Origin: Streptomyces violaceusniger
GTDB taxonomy: Bacteria; Actinomycetota; Actinomycetes; Streptomycetales; Streptomycetaceae
Direction: 5' to 3'
DNA: 64,000 bases
Assembly: GCA_005405945.1 (NCBI GenBank)
Contig: BJHW01000001.1
Coordinates: 62,001 to 126,000 of the forward strand
The first letter of the stretch is position 1, and each line of letters begins with the position of its first letter. Made by a program: the position numbers and the translations under genes. The notes beneath the pieces were generated by a model. It did not search any database. It was given only the letters and a program-made list of their open reading frames with translations, and was not told the DNA's origin. Below, piece by piece: positions 46,381 through 56,509 of this stretch.

Positions 46381-48240
46381 ATGAGGAAACTGAGAAGAAC
46401 CTTATGGCGGGGTGCCGTCCCGCGATGGCGCCCCGGGCCGCCGGGTGCCGGCAGGAGGCCACGCCGGCGCACTGTCACAGCCGGATTCATCGCGCTGGCC
46501 ACACTTGCGGCCTCCGTGGTGCTCGTGACGGTTCCGGCAGGAACCGCCCAGGCCGCACCGCTGTGGGACACGCCGCTGATCACGAACAACATGCAAGGCG
46601 CCGACAGCGGGTCGGACACCAAGTGGACCACCTCGATCGGCCGCTACATCAGGGCCGCCGAAATCGTGGCGGTACAGGAGGCGGGACCGCTCCCACCTGG
46701 AGAGTTCGTCGACAACAGCGCCAACTTCGCGGGCCTGCCGGCGATCGGGCGGGGCAATTACATCCAGCACCACCGCTGGAGGTTCGGCCGGGAGAACTAC
46801 GAGGTCTACTTCCTGCAGACCGACCAGAACGGCGGCACCTACGTGGGCGGCCGCAACAACGTGGCGCTGCTCACCCAGCGGGAGCCCGACGAGGTCACGG
46901 CGATCGCCAACCCTTACAGCGGAGGACGCGCGGCCATCGGGGTCCGCTTCGGCAACGACTGGTACTTCAGCTACCACGCCCTCAGCGGCAACGAGGTCAC
47001 CGGCGGTCGTGACGCGCCGACCATGCTCGCCCTCGTCGACGACTTCGTGCGCCGGCGGCCGGGCAACGAAAGGTGGACCGTGCTGGGCGACTTCAACAGG
47101 GAGCCGACCAACCTCGCCATTCCGGTCGGCTCGCACCTGTACAACACGGGCCAGCCCACCCATTTCGGCAGCGGGAGAGACAGAGAGCTGGACTTCGCCG
47201 TGTCCTCTACCGACATCCCCGGCCATCCGACGGATCGGCTGGCGGGGCCACACCCGACCATGCCGCCGTCTCGGTCGGCATCACGCGCGTTCCGACCGCG
47301 CTGACCTCGATGTTCAGCGCCTCCCGCTACATCGAGAGCATGCGGACCGGCACGGTGCTGGCTCCCACGGCCGCACCGTGGGGCGACGGTGAATGGCTTG
47401 CCACGCAGACGCGCGACCCCGAGGACGCTTCCCAGCGGTTCAATATCGAGTTCGACGGCAACGACGGCGTCCGGATCCGAGAGCCCGGCGGGAGGTGCGC
47501 CACGGTCACAGACCTTGCACCGCACACCCTGTCCCTGCGTGACTGTTCCGTCTCCCTCTCTCACGAGCGGTTCGACCTTGTGTCGCTGGGCAATGAGCAG
47601 TACCAGATCCGTAGCGTGCGCACCGGGCGATGTGTGGAGCAGAGGCGCGGCCAGACATCCTATGTGGGGATGGAGCGGTGCGCGAACGTCGATGCACAGC
47701 ACTGGACCCTTCCGCAGACGCACCAAGACCTCAGCGAGCCCAATTTCGAGACGCGGGATCTGCCGGTCGCCTACACGCGGCCGGAGGGTCTGCAGAATGT
47801 CTACACCGGCCAGATGCTGACCAGCGAGCCCCGCGGCCTGCCGGCCACGCGGGTGCGCGCCGAGCCGCGCACGACTGCCTTCCCCAGCAGCGCGGACTGG
47901 CGGCTGGATTGGGTGGGCGAGTATCTGCGGCTGCGGGACCGGGGCACCGGCCGGTGCGTCGAGATCAGCGATCCGCCTCCCGGTAGTGACGCGGCGGCCG
48001 GCGTCGATCTGAAGTCCTGCACGGACTCCTCCGCGCAGCTGTGGAAGGTGGACCCGTACTCCGGGAAGCCTTCCGGCTGGAGAGCAGGTGGGATGTCGTG
48101 CCGGGCGGGGTCTGCCTGGCCCTGGACCCGGAGGACGAGCACGGGGATCCCTTCGACATCGTGCAGGCCACGGAGTGCGCAACCGGCCATGGATCGCAGA
48201 TCTGGTCCTTCGCCCCGTACTCCACCGCGACCGACCAGAG
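46381..48240 (+). pseudogene. Secreted CdtB-like nuclease with ricin-type lectin domain, two frameshifts
   Basis: A signal peptide (residues 30-58, AQA-AP cleavage, Arg-rich front) precedes a CdtB-like domain: NNMQGADSGSDTKW, VAVQEAGPLP (Glu100), GRNNVALLT, SYHALSG (His199), LGDFNREPTNL (Asp237) and, after adding one G at 47244-47247, ATPDHAAVSVG (the DH pair). These match catalytic residues of cytolethal distending toxin B. A beta-trefoil lectin region follows with QHW, QLW and QIW repeats (47695, 48035, 48200), and a second missing G lies at 48063-48065. CDT normally uses separate lectin subunits (CdtA/CdtC). The 3' end runs into an ABC-transporter fragment, so the natural stop is unclear. 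Confidence 0.8.
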
Positions 48241-48296
48241 CCCCCAACACCGTGACGCCATAGGAGCGTTCGGGAACTGTCCCTGCTCGGGCCGGC

Positions 48297-48472
48297 CGCT
48301 CGCGGCGGGCAAGGCGGCCGTGTTCGTGACGCACAGCCTGGGAAACGCCCGGATCGCGGACCGCATCATCGTCCTCGACGGCGGCCGCGTACGGGAACAA
48401 GGTGACTTCCAGGCCCTGATGGATCTTGGGGGCTCTTCGCGGAGCTGTACAAACTCGCCCAAGACCGGTGAG
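48297..48472 (+). pseudogene. ABC-transporter ATPase C-terminal fragment
   Basis: AVFVTHSLGNARIADRIIVL, then GGRVREQGDFQALMDLGG is the H-loop and C-terminal end of an ABC exporter ATPase. Adding one G near 48429-48432 continues it as LFAELYKLAQDR with a stop at 48470-48472. The rest of the ATPase and its membrane domain are missing. Confidence 0.75.
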
Positions 48473-48549
48473 GTGCCCGTTAGGGTGATCGGACCGTCGG
48501 CCCCGGTGCCGCCCTTCCCCCGTGGGGCGGCACCGGGGCCGGCCACTGT

Positions 48550-48860
48550 CTACAGCCCGGCTCCTGGCTCGTCCACCGTCACGGTGCGCAGGGGCCGGTG
48601 GCCCTGGTCGTCGAGCTGGGCGAGTTCGCGGTCGTAGTCGACGGTGATGGAGCCGTAGTAGTTGACCGCCGAGCTGCGGGCCGGGGAGATGTGGGCCAGG
48701 ACCTCGGCGTCCACTTCACGGCCAGCCGCACGGAGTTCGCCGACGGCCAGGCCCATGTACTCCGTGTGCCAGCACACGACCGCGTTCGTTACGACGGTCA
48801 GGCACCACGCCTGATCGTTCTGCTGCTCGGGCTGGCGACGGGTGACCTTGCCCTCGCGGG
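48550..48860 (-). pseudogene. Tn3-family transposase C-terminal fragment
   Basis: The reading NDQAWCLTVVTNAVVCWHTE, then GLAVGELRAAGREVDAEVLA and ISPARSSAVNYYGSITVDYD is the C terminus of a Tn3-type TnpA (NxVVLWNTxY, then LSPxxxxHINxYG). The catalytic DDE part is absent. Confidence 0.75.
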
Positions 48861-48869
48861 CGTAGAATC

Positions 48870-49066
48870 TTGCCCGGGCCGTGCACCGCCCTGTGCCACG
48901 GGGCGAGCGCCGTCGACAGCGCGGCGTCCAGGCGCGTGGCGCGGGCGGTCTCCACCAGCAAGACCGCCCCGGCCTGCGGGACCACTGCGCGGCTGTTGCC
49001 CTCGACACGGACAGGCGGGTACAACCCACTGCGCTTCTTCACCTGGGAAGTGACTCCGACGGGCAC
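48870..49066 (-). pseudogene. IS1380-family transposase N-terminal fragment
   Basis: The frame reads AGAVLLVETARATRLDAALS, then TALAPWHRAVHGPGKIL, like the start of IS1380-type transposases (AGAxLLxExxxxTGLxxALS, then APxxxPxxxHDPGKxLxDLA). It breaks off where the DLA segment should follow, at the junction with the Tn3 fragment. Confidence 0.6.
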
Positions 49067-49213
49067 AGGAACACGGAACCTCGACAGTCCTCATTCTTGC
49101 TGGGCAGAGGCGATTTTCGCTTATCCGATCACCTGCCGGACAGCCCACTAGGCCGTGTATCGGAAGTCCCAGGCAGGAAGGCTCGGGGTTCCTCTGTGAG
49201 CCAGAATGCTCGG

Positions 49214-49756
49214 ATGGTCATGCTTGAGACTCCCCGATTAGTCCTGCGTCGTTGGCGCGCGGATGACGTTGTGCCCATGGCTGCTGTCAATGCAGATCCC
49301 GAGGTGATGCGGTGGATCGGTGACGGCAGTGTCCGTGACGTACAGCAGACTCGCCGCGGCATCGAGGCAGCGGAGCGCGAGTGGGACAGGCAGGGCTTCG
49401 GCCTGTTCGCCGTGGAGATTCGCTCGACTGGCGAACTGGCCGGGTTCACCGGTCTTTCGGTCCCCGAGTTCATGCCGGAGCTCCTGCCTGCGGTTGAGGT
49501 TGGCTGGCGGCTGGGGCGTGCCTACTGGGGGCAGGGCCTGGCTACGGAGGCCGCTGCGGCTGCAGTGCGATTCGGGTTCGAGGACTGCGGACTGGGCCGG
49601 ATTGTCAGCATCGTCCAGCTGGACAACGGCGCCTCTGAACGAATCATGACGAAACTGGGGATGCATCCGGTCGGTGAGGCCGTCGATCCCAGCTGTGGTC
49701 GTCGGGTTCGGGTGTTCGAACTGTCGTCGGACCAGTACGTCACAACCACTCGTTGA
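49214..49756 (+). CDS. GNAT acetyltransferase (RimJ/RimL-like)
   Basis: 180 residues. [20 protein letters not shown] is the RimJ/RimL start and [20 protein letters not shown] is the acetyl-CoA-binding loop. [20 protein letters not shown] is the usual C-terminal helix. The acceptor (N-terminus, antibiotic or other amine) is unknown. It lies inside the inverted repeats of the IS5-group element, convergent with the transposase and overlapping it by 17 bases. Confidence 0.85.
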   Translation: MVMLETPRLVLRRWRADDVVPMAAVNADPEVMRWIGDGSVRDVQQTRRGIEAAEREWDRQGFGLFAVEIRSTGELAGFTGLSVPEFMPELLPAVEVGWRLGRAYWGQGLATEAAAAAVRFGFEDCGLGRIVSIVQLDNGASERIMTKLGMHPVGEAVDPSCGRRVRVFELSSDQYVTTTR

Positions 49757-50615
49757 TGGCGGCAACGAGGACTGTCGCCTCATAGCGAACCGCCCGCTTG
49801 TCGTAGCGCGTGGCGACGGCGCGGTGTCTCTTGAGGCGGTTGATTCCGCACTCGACCGCGTGGCGCTCGCGGTAGTCGTCTGGGTCGAAGTGTGGTGGTC
49901 GGCCGCCGCGGGAGCCGAGCTTCTGCCGGTGGCGGGCCTGGTCGGCGTTGTCGGGAATGGTGCAGCGGATGCCGCGGCGGCGCAGGTAGGCGCGGTTCTT
50001 ACGGGAGGCGTACGCCTTATCCGCCCGCACGCGGTCGGGGCGGATGCGTGGCCGGCCCGGCCCGATGCGAGGCACGCGAACCTTTGCCAGCACAGGCTCG
50101 AACTGCGGCGAGTCTCCACGCTGTCCTGCCGTCACCACGATCGACATGGGCTTCTGACCTTGCTCGACGGCCAGGTGGAGCTTGGTGGTGAACCCGCCGC
50201 GCGACCTTCCCAGCCCGTGATCACGGGGCTGAGCGAAGAGGCCACCCGGTGGTTCCTTCTGCAGGTCGCCCTGCTTGCGGGCTCCGGCCGCGTGCTGGTG
50301 CGCGCGGCAGACGGTGGAGTCCACGCTCAGGTCCCAGACGATCGTGCCTTTCGCGTCGGCTGGGGACTGGAGGTGGGTGAGGATCCGGTACCAGGTGCCG
50401 TTCCGCTGCCATCGGCGGAACAGGTCGTAGATCCGGCCCCACGGCCCGTACTCGACAGGTACATCCCGCCACGGAACGCCGGTCCGGACCCTGAACCGTA
50501 TGCCGTCGATCAGCTGCCGCCGAGGCCAGACAGGCGGCCGCCCCTCCCTGGCGCCCTTTGGCAACAGCGGCTCCAGCACCGCCCACTGCTCGTCCGTGAG
50601 ATCTCCCCGGCCCAT
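49740..50615 (-). CDS. IS5-family transposase (single ORF)
   Basis: 291 residues. [20 protein letters not shown] and [18 protein letters not shown] form the N-terminal domain. The catalytic residues are in [32 protein letters not shown] and [20 protein letters not shown], so a complete DDE is present. It appears full length and functional. It belongs with the repeats at 49152 and 50660. Confidence 0.88.
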   Translation of the reverse strand: MGRGDLTDEQWAVLEPLLPKGAREGRPPVWPRRQLIDGIRFRVRTGVPWRDVPVEYGPWGRIYDLFRRWQRNGTWYRILTHLQSPADAKGTIVWDLSVDSTVCRAHQHAAGARKQGDLQKEPPGGLFAQPRDHGLGRSRGGFTTKLHLAVEQGQKPMSIVVTAGQRGDSPQFEPVLAKVRVPRIGPGRPRIRPDRVRADKAYASRKNRAYLRRRGIRCTIPDNADQARHRQKLGSRGGRPPHFDPDDYRERHAVECGINRLKRHRAVATRYDKRAVRYEATVLVAAINEWL

Positions 50616-50660
50616 GAACCATGATCATTGACGGCTCAAGATCCACTTTCGATACACGAC

Positions 50661-52117
50661 CTAGGGCTGGACAGGCGGGTGGTAGGGCAGCGTGGTGGAC
50701 AGCAGGGTGAGCAGGCCGAGCACGATGGGCAGCAGGGCGACGAGGTAGAGGAAGGTGTAGCCGACGATGTCGCGGGCCTTGAGGCCGAGGACGCCCAGCA
50801 GCGGGAGCATCCAGAACGGGTTGATGAGGTTGGGAAGTGCTTCGGCCGCGTTGTAGACCTGGACGGTCCAGCCGAGGTTGACGTTGAGGTCGTTGGCGGC
50901 TTGCATGACGTAGGGCGCCTCGATGATCCACTTCCCGCCGCCGGAGGGGATGAGGAAACCCAGGACGACGGAGTAGGCGCCCATCATCAGTGGGAAGAGG
51001 GTCGAGGATCCGACGCCGGTGAAGGCCGAGGCCAGGTAGTGGGACAGGCTGTCGCCGCCGCCGTTGGTGGCCTGGGTCATGATGGCGGCGATGCCGGCGT
51101 AGAAGGGGAACTGGATGAGCACGCCGGCTGTGGCCGGAACCGCCTTGGTCACCGCCGCGAGGAACCGGCGCGGGCGCCAGTGCAGCAGCATGCCGAGCGT
51201 CAGGAAGAGCAGGTTGTAGGTGTTCAGTGCGGAGATCGCGACGATGGGGTCCTTGTCGGCGAACTCCTGCACGGCCCATCCGGCGACGAGGGCGACGACG
51301 ACGAAGGTGAGCAGAGGGCTGTACTCCAGCCACTCCCCCGGCCGGGTGCGGGGCTCGTCGTCTTCGACCGGGTCGCTGGGGTCAATGCCGAGGTCGGCCG
51401 CGGTGCGCACGCTGTCGCCACGTGGCGCGGTGAGGTAGGCGACGGACACGCAGACGACGATCACGACAGCCGAGAGGGTGAGGGACTGCCAGGTGAAGAT
51501 GGTTTCCCGGAAGGGGATGACGCCGGTGATCGACAGCAGGGAGGGCGACAGGCTCTCCGCGTTGGCCTGGAGCTGAGCGGCCGAGGAGCTGAGACCGAGC
51601 GCCCAGGTGCCGCCCAAGCCGAGGTACGCGGCCGCTGAGGCGGCCCGGTAGTCGACGCGCAGATTGTCGCGTTCGGCCAGGCGCCTGACCAGCAGGGCGC
51701 TGAAGATGAGGCTGAGTCCCCAGTTCAGCAGGGCGGAGGTGAGGCTGATGGTGGCGACCATGGCGACGGCACCCCGCTCTGTAGCGGGGATCTGGGCCAG
51801 GCGGACGATGACTCGCTGGACGGGGCGGGAGGTGGCCACGACATAACCGCCGATAGCGACCATGGCCATCTGCATGGTGAAGGGGATCAGGTCCAGAAGC
51901 CGTTGCCGAAGACAGAGGCGACCTTTGCCGGGCCTGATCCGATGCCCATCGCCGCGATGGCCACGACAGCCACGGTGAGGAGTGCGAAGACGAGGGTGTT
52001 GGGGAACCACCGCTCGGCCACGGCCGCGCTGCGGGTAGCGGCGCGGGCGAGGATTCCATCGCGTGGGGGTTGCTGCGGTGCGGAGTCGTCGCCCCCTTTG
52101 GGCCTCTGCTCGATCAT
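50661..52117 (-). pseudogene. atoE: Short-chain fatty-acid transporter AtoE, frameshifted
   Basis: Repaired length is about 485 residues. The N terminus (ERWFPNTLVFALLTVAVVAI, then GNGFW) is joined, after adding one G at 51893-51894, to LIPFTMQMAMVAIGGYVVA and the body with ALLNWGLSLIFSALLVRRLA, GLSSSAAQLQANAESL and FLIPSGGGKWIIEAPYVMQA. These are AtoE/DcuC-like transporter features with about 12 helices. The TAG stop lies in the CTAG duplicated by the IS5-group element. The start overlaps the upstream stop (ATGA). It probably transports a short-chain carboxylate linked to the operon. Confidence 0.82.
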
Positions 52118-53078
52118 GATGGCTCCTGGCGGGTGTGGGCCCGAGGGGACGGGCCGTGTGAGCGGTAGACCGCCGAGGCGGCGGTGAGGTCGGCGAGTGC
52201 GCTGCCGACCGCTTTGAAGACGGTGATCTCTTCCTGGGTGCGGCGGCCGGGGATGGCGCCGGCGCACAGGTCGGGCAGGGTGCCGGCGATGTCGTCCGGG
52301 GTGAGGAGGCCGGCGTCGATGGGCTGCGTCAGATCACCGGATTCGTGCAGCGCCTGTGGCGTGTCGATGAAAATGGTGCCGCGGCGTATGCACTGGTCGT
52401 CAGCCTCTCGCATGGTGGGGCGGAAGCTGCCGATGAGGTCGAGGTGGGTGCCGGGTTCCAGCCAGTCGCCCTTGATGACTGGCTCGGTGGCGAGGGTGGC
52501 ACAGCTGATGATGTCGGCTTCGGCGGCCGCGGGGCCAGGTCGGCGACGGCACGGGCATCGAGCCCCTGTTGGTTCAGGGTGTCGGCCAGGCGATGGGCGT
52601 GGCCGGAGGACCGGTCGTGGACGAGCACTGTCCGGATGTCGAAGACGCTGCGGTAGGCCTCGGCGACGAGGCTGCCCACATGCCCTGCTCCGACCACCAG
52701 GTGGGTGGTGCTCTCGGGCCGTGCGAGGTAGGTGGCGGCCAGAGCGGAGGTCGCCACGGTGCGGCGCCGGGTCAGTTCATTGCCGTCGATGATGGCCAGG
52801 TGCTCCCCGGTGGCGGCGCTGGCCAGGACGAATGCGGAGGACAGGGCCGGCCTGCCGTGGAGGCCGTTGGCGGGGAAGACGTTGACGAGTTTGACACCCA
52901 GGAACTCGCCATGGGACCAGGCGGGCATGAGCAGGAGGGTGGCGTCGGTGTCGGCGTCGACGGTGTGGTGGTGGCGGGCCGGAGTACTGGCGCCGTGAAC
53001 GAAGCCTTGCCGGAGCGCGGGGATGAGGTCGTGGAACGGCAGTGCGGTGATGGTCTGTTGGGCGTCGATATTCAGCAT
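52114..53078 (-). pseudogene. Ornithine cyclodeaminase/mu-crystallin-family enzyme, frameshifted
   Basis: FVHGASTPARHHHTVDADTD, VKLVNVFPANGLHGRPALSS and HLVVGAGHVGSLVAEAYRSV (NAD fold) mark the family. Adding one base at GGGG 52531-52534 joins ARAVADLAP to SCATLATEPVIKGDWLEPGT and VFKAVGSALADLTAASAVY. Repaired length is about 321 residues. Members include ornithine cyclodeaminase, 1-pyrroline-2-carboxylate reductase and lysine cyclodeaminase. The product or substrate could be a cyclic imino acid. It lies between the molybdoenzyme and AtoE genes, overlapping the latter. Confidence 0.82.
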
Positions 53079-53107
53079 CGTCGTCTTTCGATCAGGCGGT
53101 CAAGCGG

Positions 53108-56100
53108 TCAAGCGTCGAGAGTGACGTCGGTCACGGGCATGGCCTGGCAGGTCAGGCACTGGTCGTCGGCCAGGTCCTCCGGGCGGGTGACCAGATGCGC
53201 GACGCGCCCGTCCAGGACGGTGATGGCGCAGCTTTCGCACTGGCCCAAGCGGCAGCCGCTGGGCAGGCGGATCCCTTCCCGCTCCGCCAGTTGCAGCAGA
53301 GTGCCGTCTTCTCTGCGCCAGGTGACCTCGCGGTTGGCGCGGGTGAAGCGGACGGTGGCCTGTGCGCTGTCGGGGATGTCGACGCGCTGTGGGGCGGCGT
53401 GGAACCTTTCGGCGAAGATGTCGAAGCGCGGCACGCCTCGGGCGACAAGGCCGACGGTGAGGTCGGAGAGCATGTCCTCCGGTCCGCAGAGGTAGAACCG
53501 GGCGCGGCGTTCGATGAGTCGGGCATCGACGTCGGTGGCGCTGATGCGTCCGAAGTGATGGTAGTCGCGGCCGAGGGCGTCGTGGGGTTCCGGTCGGCTG
53601 TAATGGGTGTGGACGCGTAGCTGCGGGATGGCGTCCCGTAGTTCGCTCGTGCGGTCCCGGAAGGCGTGTGAGGTGGAATTTCGGCTGCCGTAGTGCAGTA
53701 CGACCTCGGGGACGCTGCCGCCGCTGCGGGCCAGCGTCTCGAGGTAGCCGATGAACGGCGTGATCCCGATTCCGGAGGCGAGGAGCACGACTGGCCGGCT
53801 GATGTCGGCCGGGATGGCGAAGAGTCCTGCCGGCGCCGTCAGTTGCACGCGTTTCCCCGCGCGGGCGGTCGCGTGCACCTGGCCGGAGACCTGTCCGTCC
53901 GGTACGCGGCGTACGGCGATGCTGTACGAGGTGCGGTCCTTGTCCTGCGCGGGGCCGGTCAGGGAGTAACAGCGTGCCGGTGATCGTTCCGCGCCTGCGG
54001 GGCCGGTGGTGGGGAAGCCGAGGGTGATGTGCTGTCCTGGCCTGAAATCGGGCAGCTCAGAACCGTCGGCGGGTTCCATGCTCAAAGCCAGGACATCGGC
54101 TCCCTCCGGTACGGCGGAGACGATGACGAACTCCTTGACTCCTTCCCAATGAGACGTCGCGATGGGCCGGATGTCGCAGCTGCCGGACCTCATCGGCACC
54201 GAACCGCTGATCGGGTCGCGTACGTCGTCGCCGATCAGGAGGTTGTAGTTGCTGCCGGCTTCGTCATAGGGATCGAAACTCGGTAGTGCCAGGTCCGGAG
54301 CCTGCTGCCACCAGCCGTATTCGGCGCATACGACGTCCTCGTGCAGATCGTGGTCGATACGTGCGCGCATGCGGATCGTCCCCATGCGTGTGGACAGCGC
54401 CACCCACTGGCCATCGCTGATGTCGCGCCGCTGTGCCAGTGCCCCGCTGATGTCGACAGTGGGTTCCGGGCTGCGCTTACGCAGGGAGGACAACCCGCGG
54501 TGCTGGCTGTGGCAGAAGTAGCCGTTCTTCGCGCACGTCAGCGACAACGGGTAGCGGGAGTCGGGTTCGGTACCGGGCGCGGAATGGATGGGGACAGCGG
54601 AGTAGCCGTGCGACGCGAGCCGTTCCGAGTACAGCTCGACCCGTCGGGTCGGGGTGGCGAACCCGGTGGCCTGGCCGTCTTCCGTGCTCTGGGCGTACTT
54701 TCGGTAGACCGTTTCGAGTGGGACCCGGAGGCCGCGAGGATGGCGGCGGAGTTCGTCGACGGTCAGCCCCAGGGGCCCCAGTTGATGATTCCAGCCGGCC
54801 GTGACGTCGCCGTTGAAGAAGTCGGAGCCCATGCCCAGACGCTGCGCGAGGTCGAAGACGACTTCGGTGTCGGAGCGGGACTGGCCCACCGGCTCCACCA
54901 TGCGCGGCCGGAGCTGGACGTGTTCCTGAGCCCGCCGGCTGATCTCGAATCCCGCCCTGATCGCCTCGTGTTCCCAGGGGCTGTTGACCGGAAGCACAAT
55001 GTCGGCGAACTGGGAGGTGGGGTTGGGGAAGAGGTCGAGGTGTACGTAGAAGTCGAGGTGGCGAAGAGCGGCGGCGGTGCGTCGCGGATCCGGCTGTGAG
55101 AGCACCAGGTTGCTGCCGAATCCGACCAGGGCTCGTACCGGGTAGGGATCCTGCGACAGGATCGCGCGGCACAGATCCCGGCCACTGATCCAGCCCTGGG
55201 CAGGGGGGCCGAGCGGGTGTTCCACCATGCCGAGGGCCTTGGCCCGCTGGTCGTGCGGGAGCTGGGCCAGGTCGGTGGCCGGGTTCAGGGCGTGCCGCGG
55301 CCATATGACGTTGCCTCCGGGCGCGTCGTAGCTGCCGGTCAGCGCGTACAGCGTGGCGATGGCCCGCTCGGTCTGGGTGGCATTGGCGTGTTGCCCGACG
55401 CCGGTCCACGCGTGGTAGGACACGGACCGTGCCCGGATGAGTGCGTCGGCGAAGGCGGTCAGCTCCGCCGGTTCGATGCCGGTGGTGCGGGCGGTTTCCT
55501 CCACGGTCCATGGCCGGCAGGCGTCGCGGTACCGCTCGAAGGCGGGCTCGCAGTCGACCGTGCCGCCGGTGCGGGTGCGCACTCGATGGGTGCCGTGCAG
55601 GGCGAAGCGGCCGGGGTTCCGCGCGGCGCGGAGGGTGTCGTATGACCGCCAGGTGTCGCCAGCGGTGTCCCAGACGACGTAGCCGTCGAGGTCCGGATCG
55701 ACCTCTTGGGCACGCAGAAAGCGTCCTGTGTCACGGCGAACGAGCAGGGGAGCGTTTGTCCAGGCCCGAACGAATTCGTCGTCGTAGCCGTGACGTTCCA
55801 GCACGAGCCGGGCGATACCCAGGGCGAGGGCCGCGTCCGCACCGGGGCGGACCCGCAGCCAGTGGTCCGCTTCCAGCGCACTGGTCGAGCGGCGGGGGTC
55901 GATGACCGCCAGGCGGGCTCCATCGGCTCGGGCTCGCGCCAGGGCCGCCGACTGAGCCAGCCATGTCTTGGCGGGGTTGTGGCCCCAGAGCACGGCGAGG
56001 TCTGTCGCGGCGAAGTCCGCGGTCGGCAGTGAACTTCCGAACGTGAAGGCGTGAGCCCAGTCCTTGTGCCAGTTGCAGACTTCAGTGGAGTAACAGGTGT

Positions 56101-56500
56101 TGGGGCTGCCGAAGAGACGGATGAAACGCTCGATCCAGTCGATGGAGTCCGACAGTGGGGTACCGCTGGGCGACGTCACGGCGAAGGCCACAGCTTCCGC
56201 GCCGTCCTGAGCCTTGATCCGTCCCAGTTTTTCGGCGGTCTCTCTCAGTGCCTCCTCCCAGCCGATGGGCTCCCACTTGGGGTCCGGATCGGACTTGGGA
56301 GTGGTCCGCCGAAGCGGCTGGGTCAGGCGGTCGGGGCTGTGCACGATCTCTGGTGCCGCCCGTCCTTTCGGGCACATCGCCGCACCCGTCGGATGCTCGG
56401 GGTCGGGCCGCACTCCCCGCAGAGCGCCTGCCTCAATGGTGTAGACGGCACCGCATCGAGAGCGGCACAGAGTGCAGTATCCGTGCTTCTCAGTCATCAT
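53108..56500 (-). CDS. Molybdopterin oxidoreductase fused to a phthalate-type FAD/2Fe-2S reductase
   Basis: 1130 residues in one frame. Residues 9-43 carry CTLCRSRC and CPKG, a [4Fe-4S] site of the molybdopterin (bis-PGD) family. LYALTGSYDAPGGNV and GSNLVLSQPDPRRTAA belong to the Mo domain. From about 800 a reductase follows: RCYSLTG (FAD), LLASGIGITPFIGYLETLA (NAD), and C-terminal CRLGQCESC with LTCQA, a plant-type [2Fe-2S] cluster (Cys1083, 1088, 1091, 1118). The protein thus seems self-sufficient for electron transfer from NAD(P)H. Assimilatory-nitrate-type and other oxyanion or organic substrates are possible. It is divergent from the GntR gene. Confidence 0.88.
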   Translation of the reverse strand: MMTEKHGYCTLCRSRCGAVYTIEAGALRGVRPDPEHPTGAAMCPKGRAAPEIVHSPDRLTQPLRRTTPKSDPDPKWEPIGWEEALRETAEKLGRIKAQDGAEAVAFAVTSPSGTPLSDSIDWIERFIRLFGSPNTCYSTEVCNWHKDWAHAFTFGSSLPTADFAATDLAVLWGHNPAKTWLAQSAALARARADGARLAVIDPRRSTSALEADHWLRVRPGADAALALGIARLVLERHGYDDEFVRAWTNAPLLVRRDTGRFLRAQEVDPDLDGYVVWDTAGDTWRSYDTLRAARNPGRFALHGTHRVRTRTGGTVDCEPAFERYRDACRPWTVEETARTTGIEPAELTAFADALIRARSVSYHAWTGVGQHANATQTERAIATLYALTGSYDAPGGNVIWPRHALNPATDLAQLPHDQRAKALGMVEHPLGPPAQGWISGRDLCRAILSQDPYPVRALVGFGSNLVLSQPDPRRTAAALRHLDFYVHLDLFPNPTSQFADIVLPVNSPWEHEAIRAGFEISRRAQEHVQLRPRMVEPVGQSRSDTEVVFDLAQRLGMGSDFFNGDVTAGWNHQLGPLGLTVDELRRHPRGLRVPLETVYRKYAQSTEDGQATGFATPTRRVELYSERLASHGYSAVPIHSAPGTEPDSRYPLSLTCAKNGYFCHSQHRGLSSLRKRSPEPTVDISGALAQRRDISDGQWVALSTRMGTIRMRARIDHDLHEDVVCAEYGWWQQAPDLALPSFDPYDEAGSNYNLLIGDDVRDPISGSVPMRSGSCDIRPIATSHWEGVKEFVIVSAVPEGADVLALSMEPADGSELPDFRPGQHITLGFPTTGPAGAERSPARCYSLTGPAQDKDRTSYSIAVRRVPDGQVSGQVHATARAGKRVQLTAPAGLFAIPADISRPVVLLASGIGITPFIGYLETLARSGGSVPEVVLHYGSRNSTSHAFRDRTSELRDAIPQLRVHTHYSRPEPHDALGRDYHHFGRISATDVDARLIERRARFYLCGPEDMLSDLTVGLVARGVPRFDIFAERFHAAPQRVDIPDSAQATVRFTRANREVTWRREDGTLLQLAEREGIRLPSGCRLGQCESCAITVLDGRVAHLVTRPEDLADDQCLTCQAMPVTDVTLDA

Positions 56501-56509
56501 TACTCCTGA

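Larger units (their letters stand above)
49152..50660. mobile_element. IS5-group element carrying an acetyltransferase passenger
   Basis: The left end GCCGTGTATCGGAAGT (49152) and the inverted right end (complement GTCGTGTATCGAAAGT, ending 50660) match at 14 of 16 positions. CTAG flanks both ends (49148-49151, 50661-50664), the YTAR-type target duplication of IS5-group elements. The interval holds a transposase and a GNAT gene. An ordinary IS of this type would be about 0.95 kb, whereas this one is 1.5 kb. No alternative left end was seen closer to the transposase. Confidence 0.65.
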
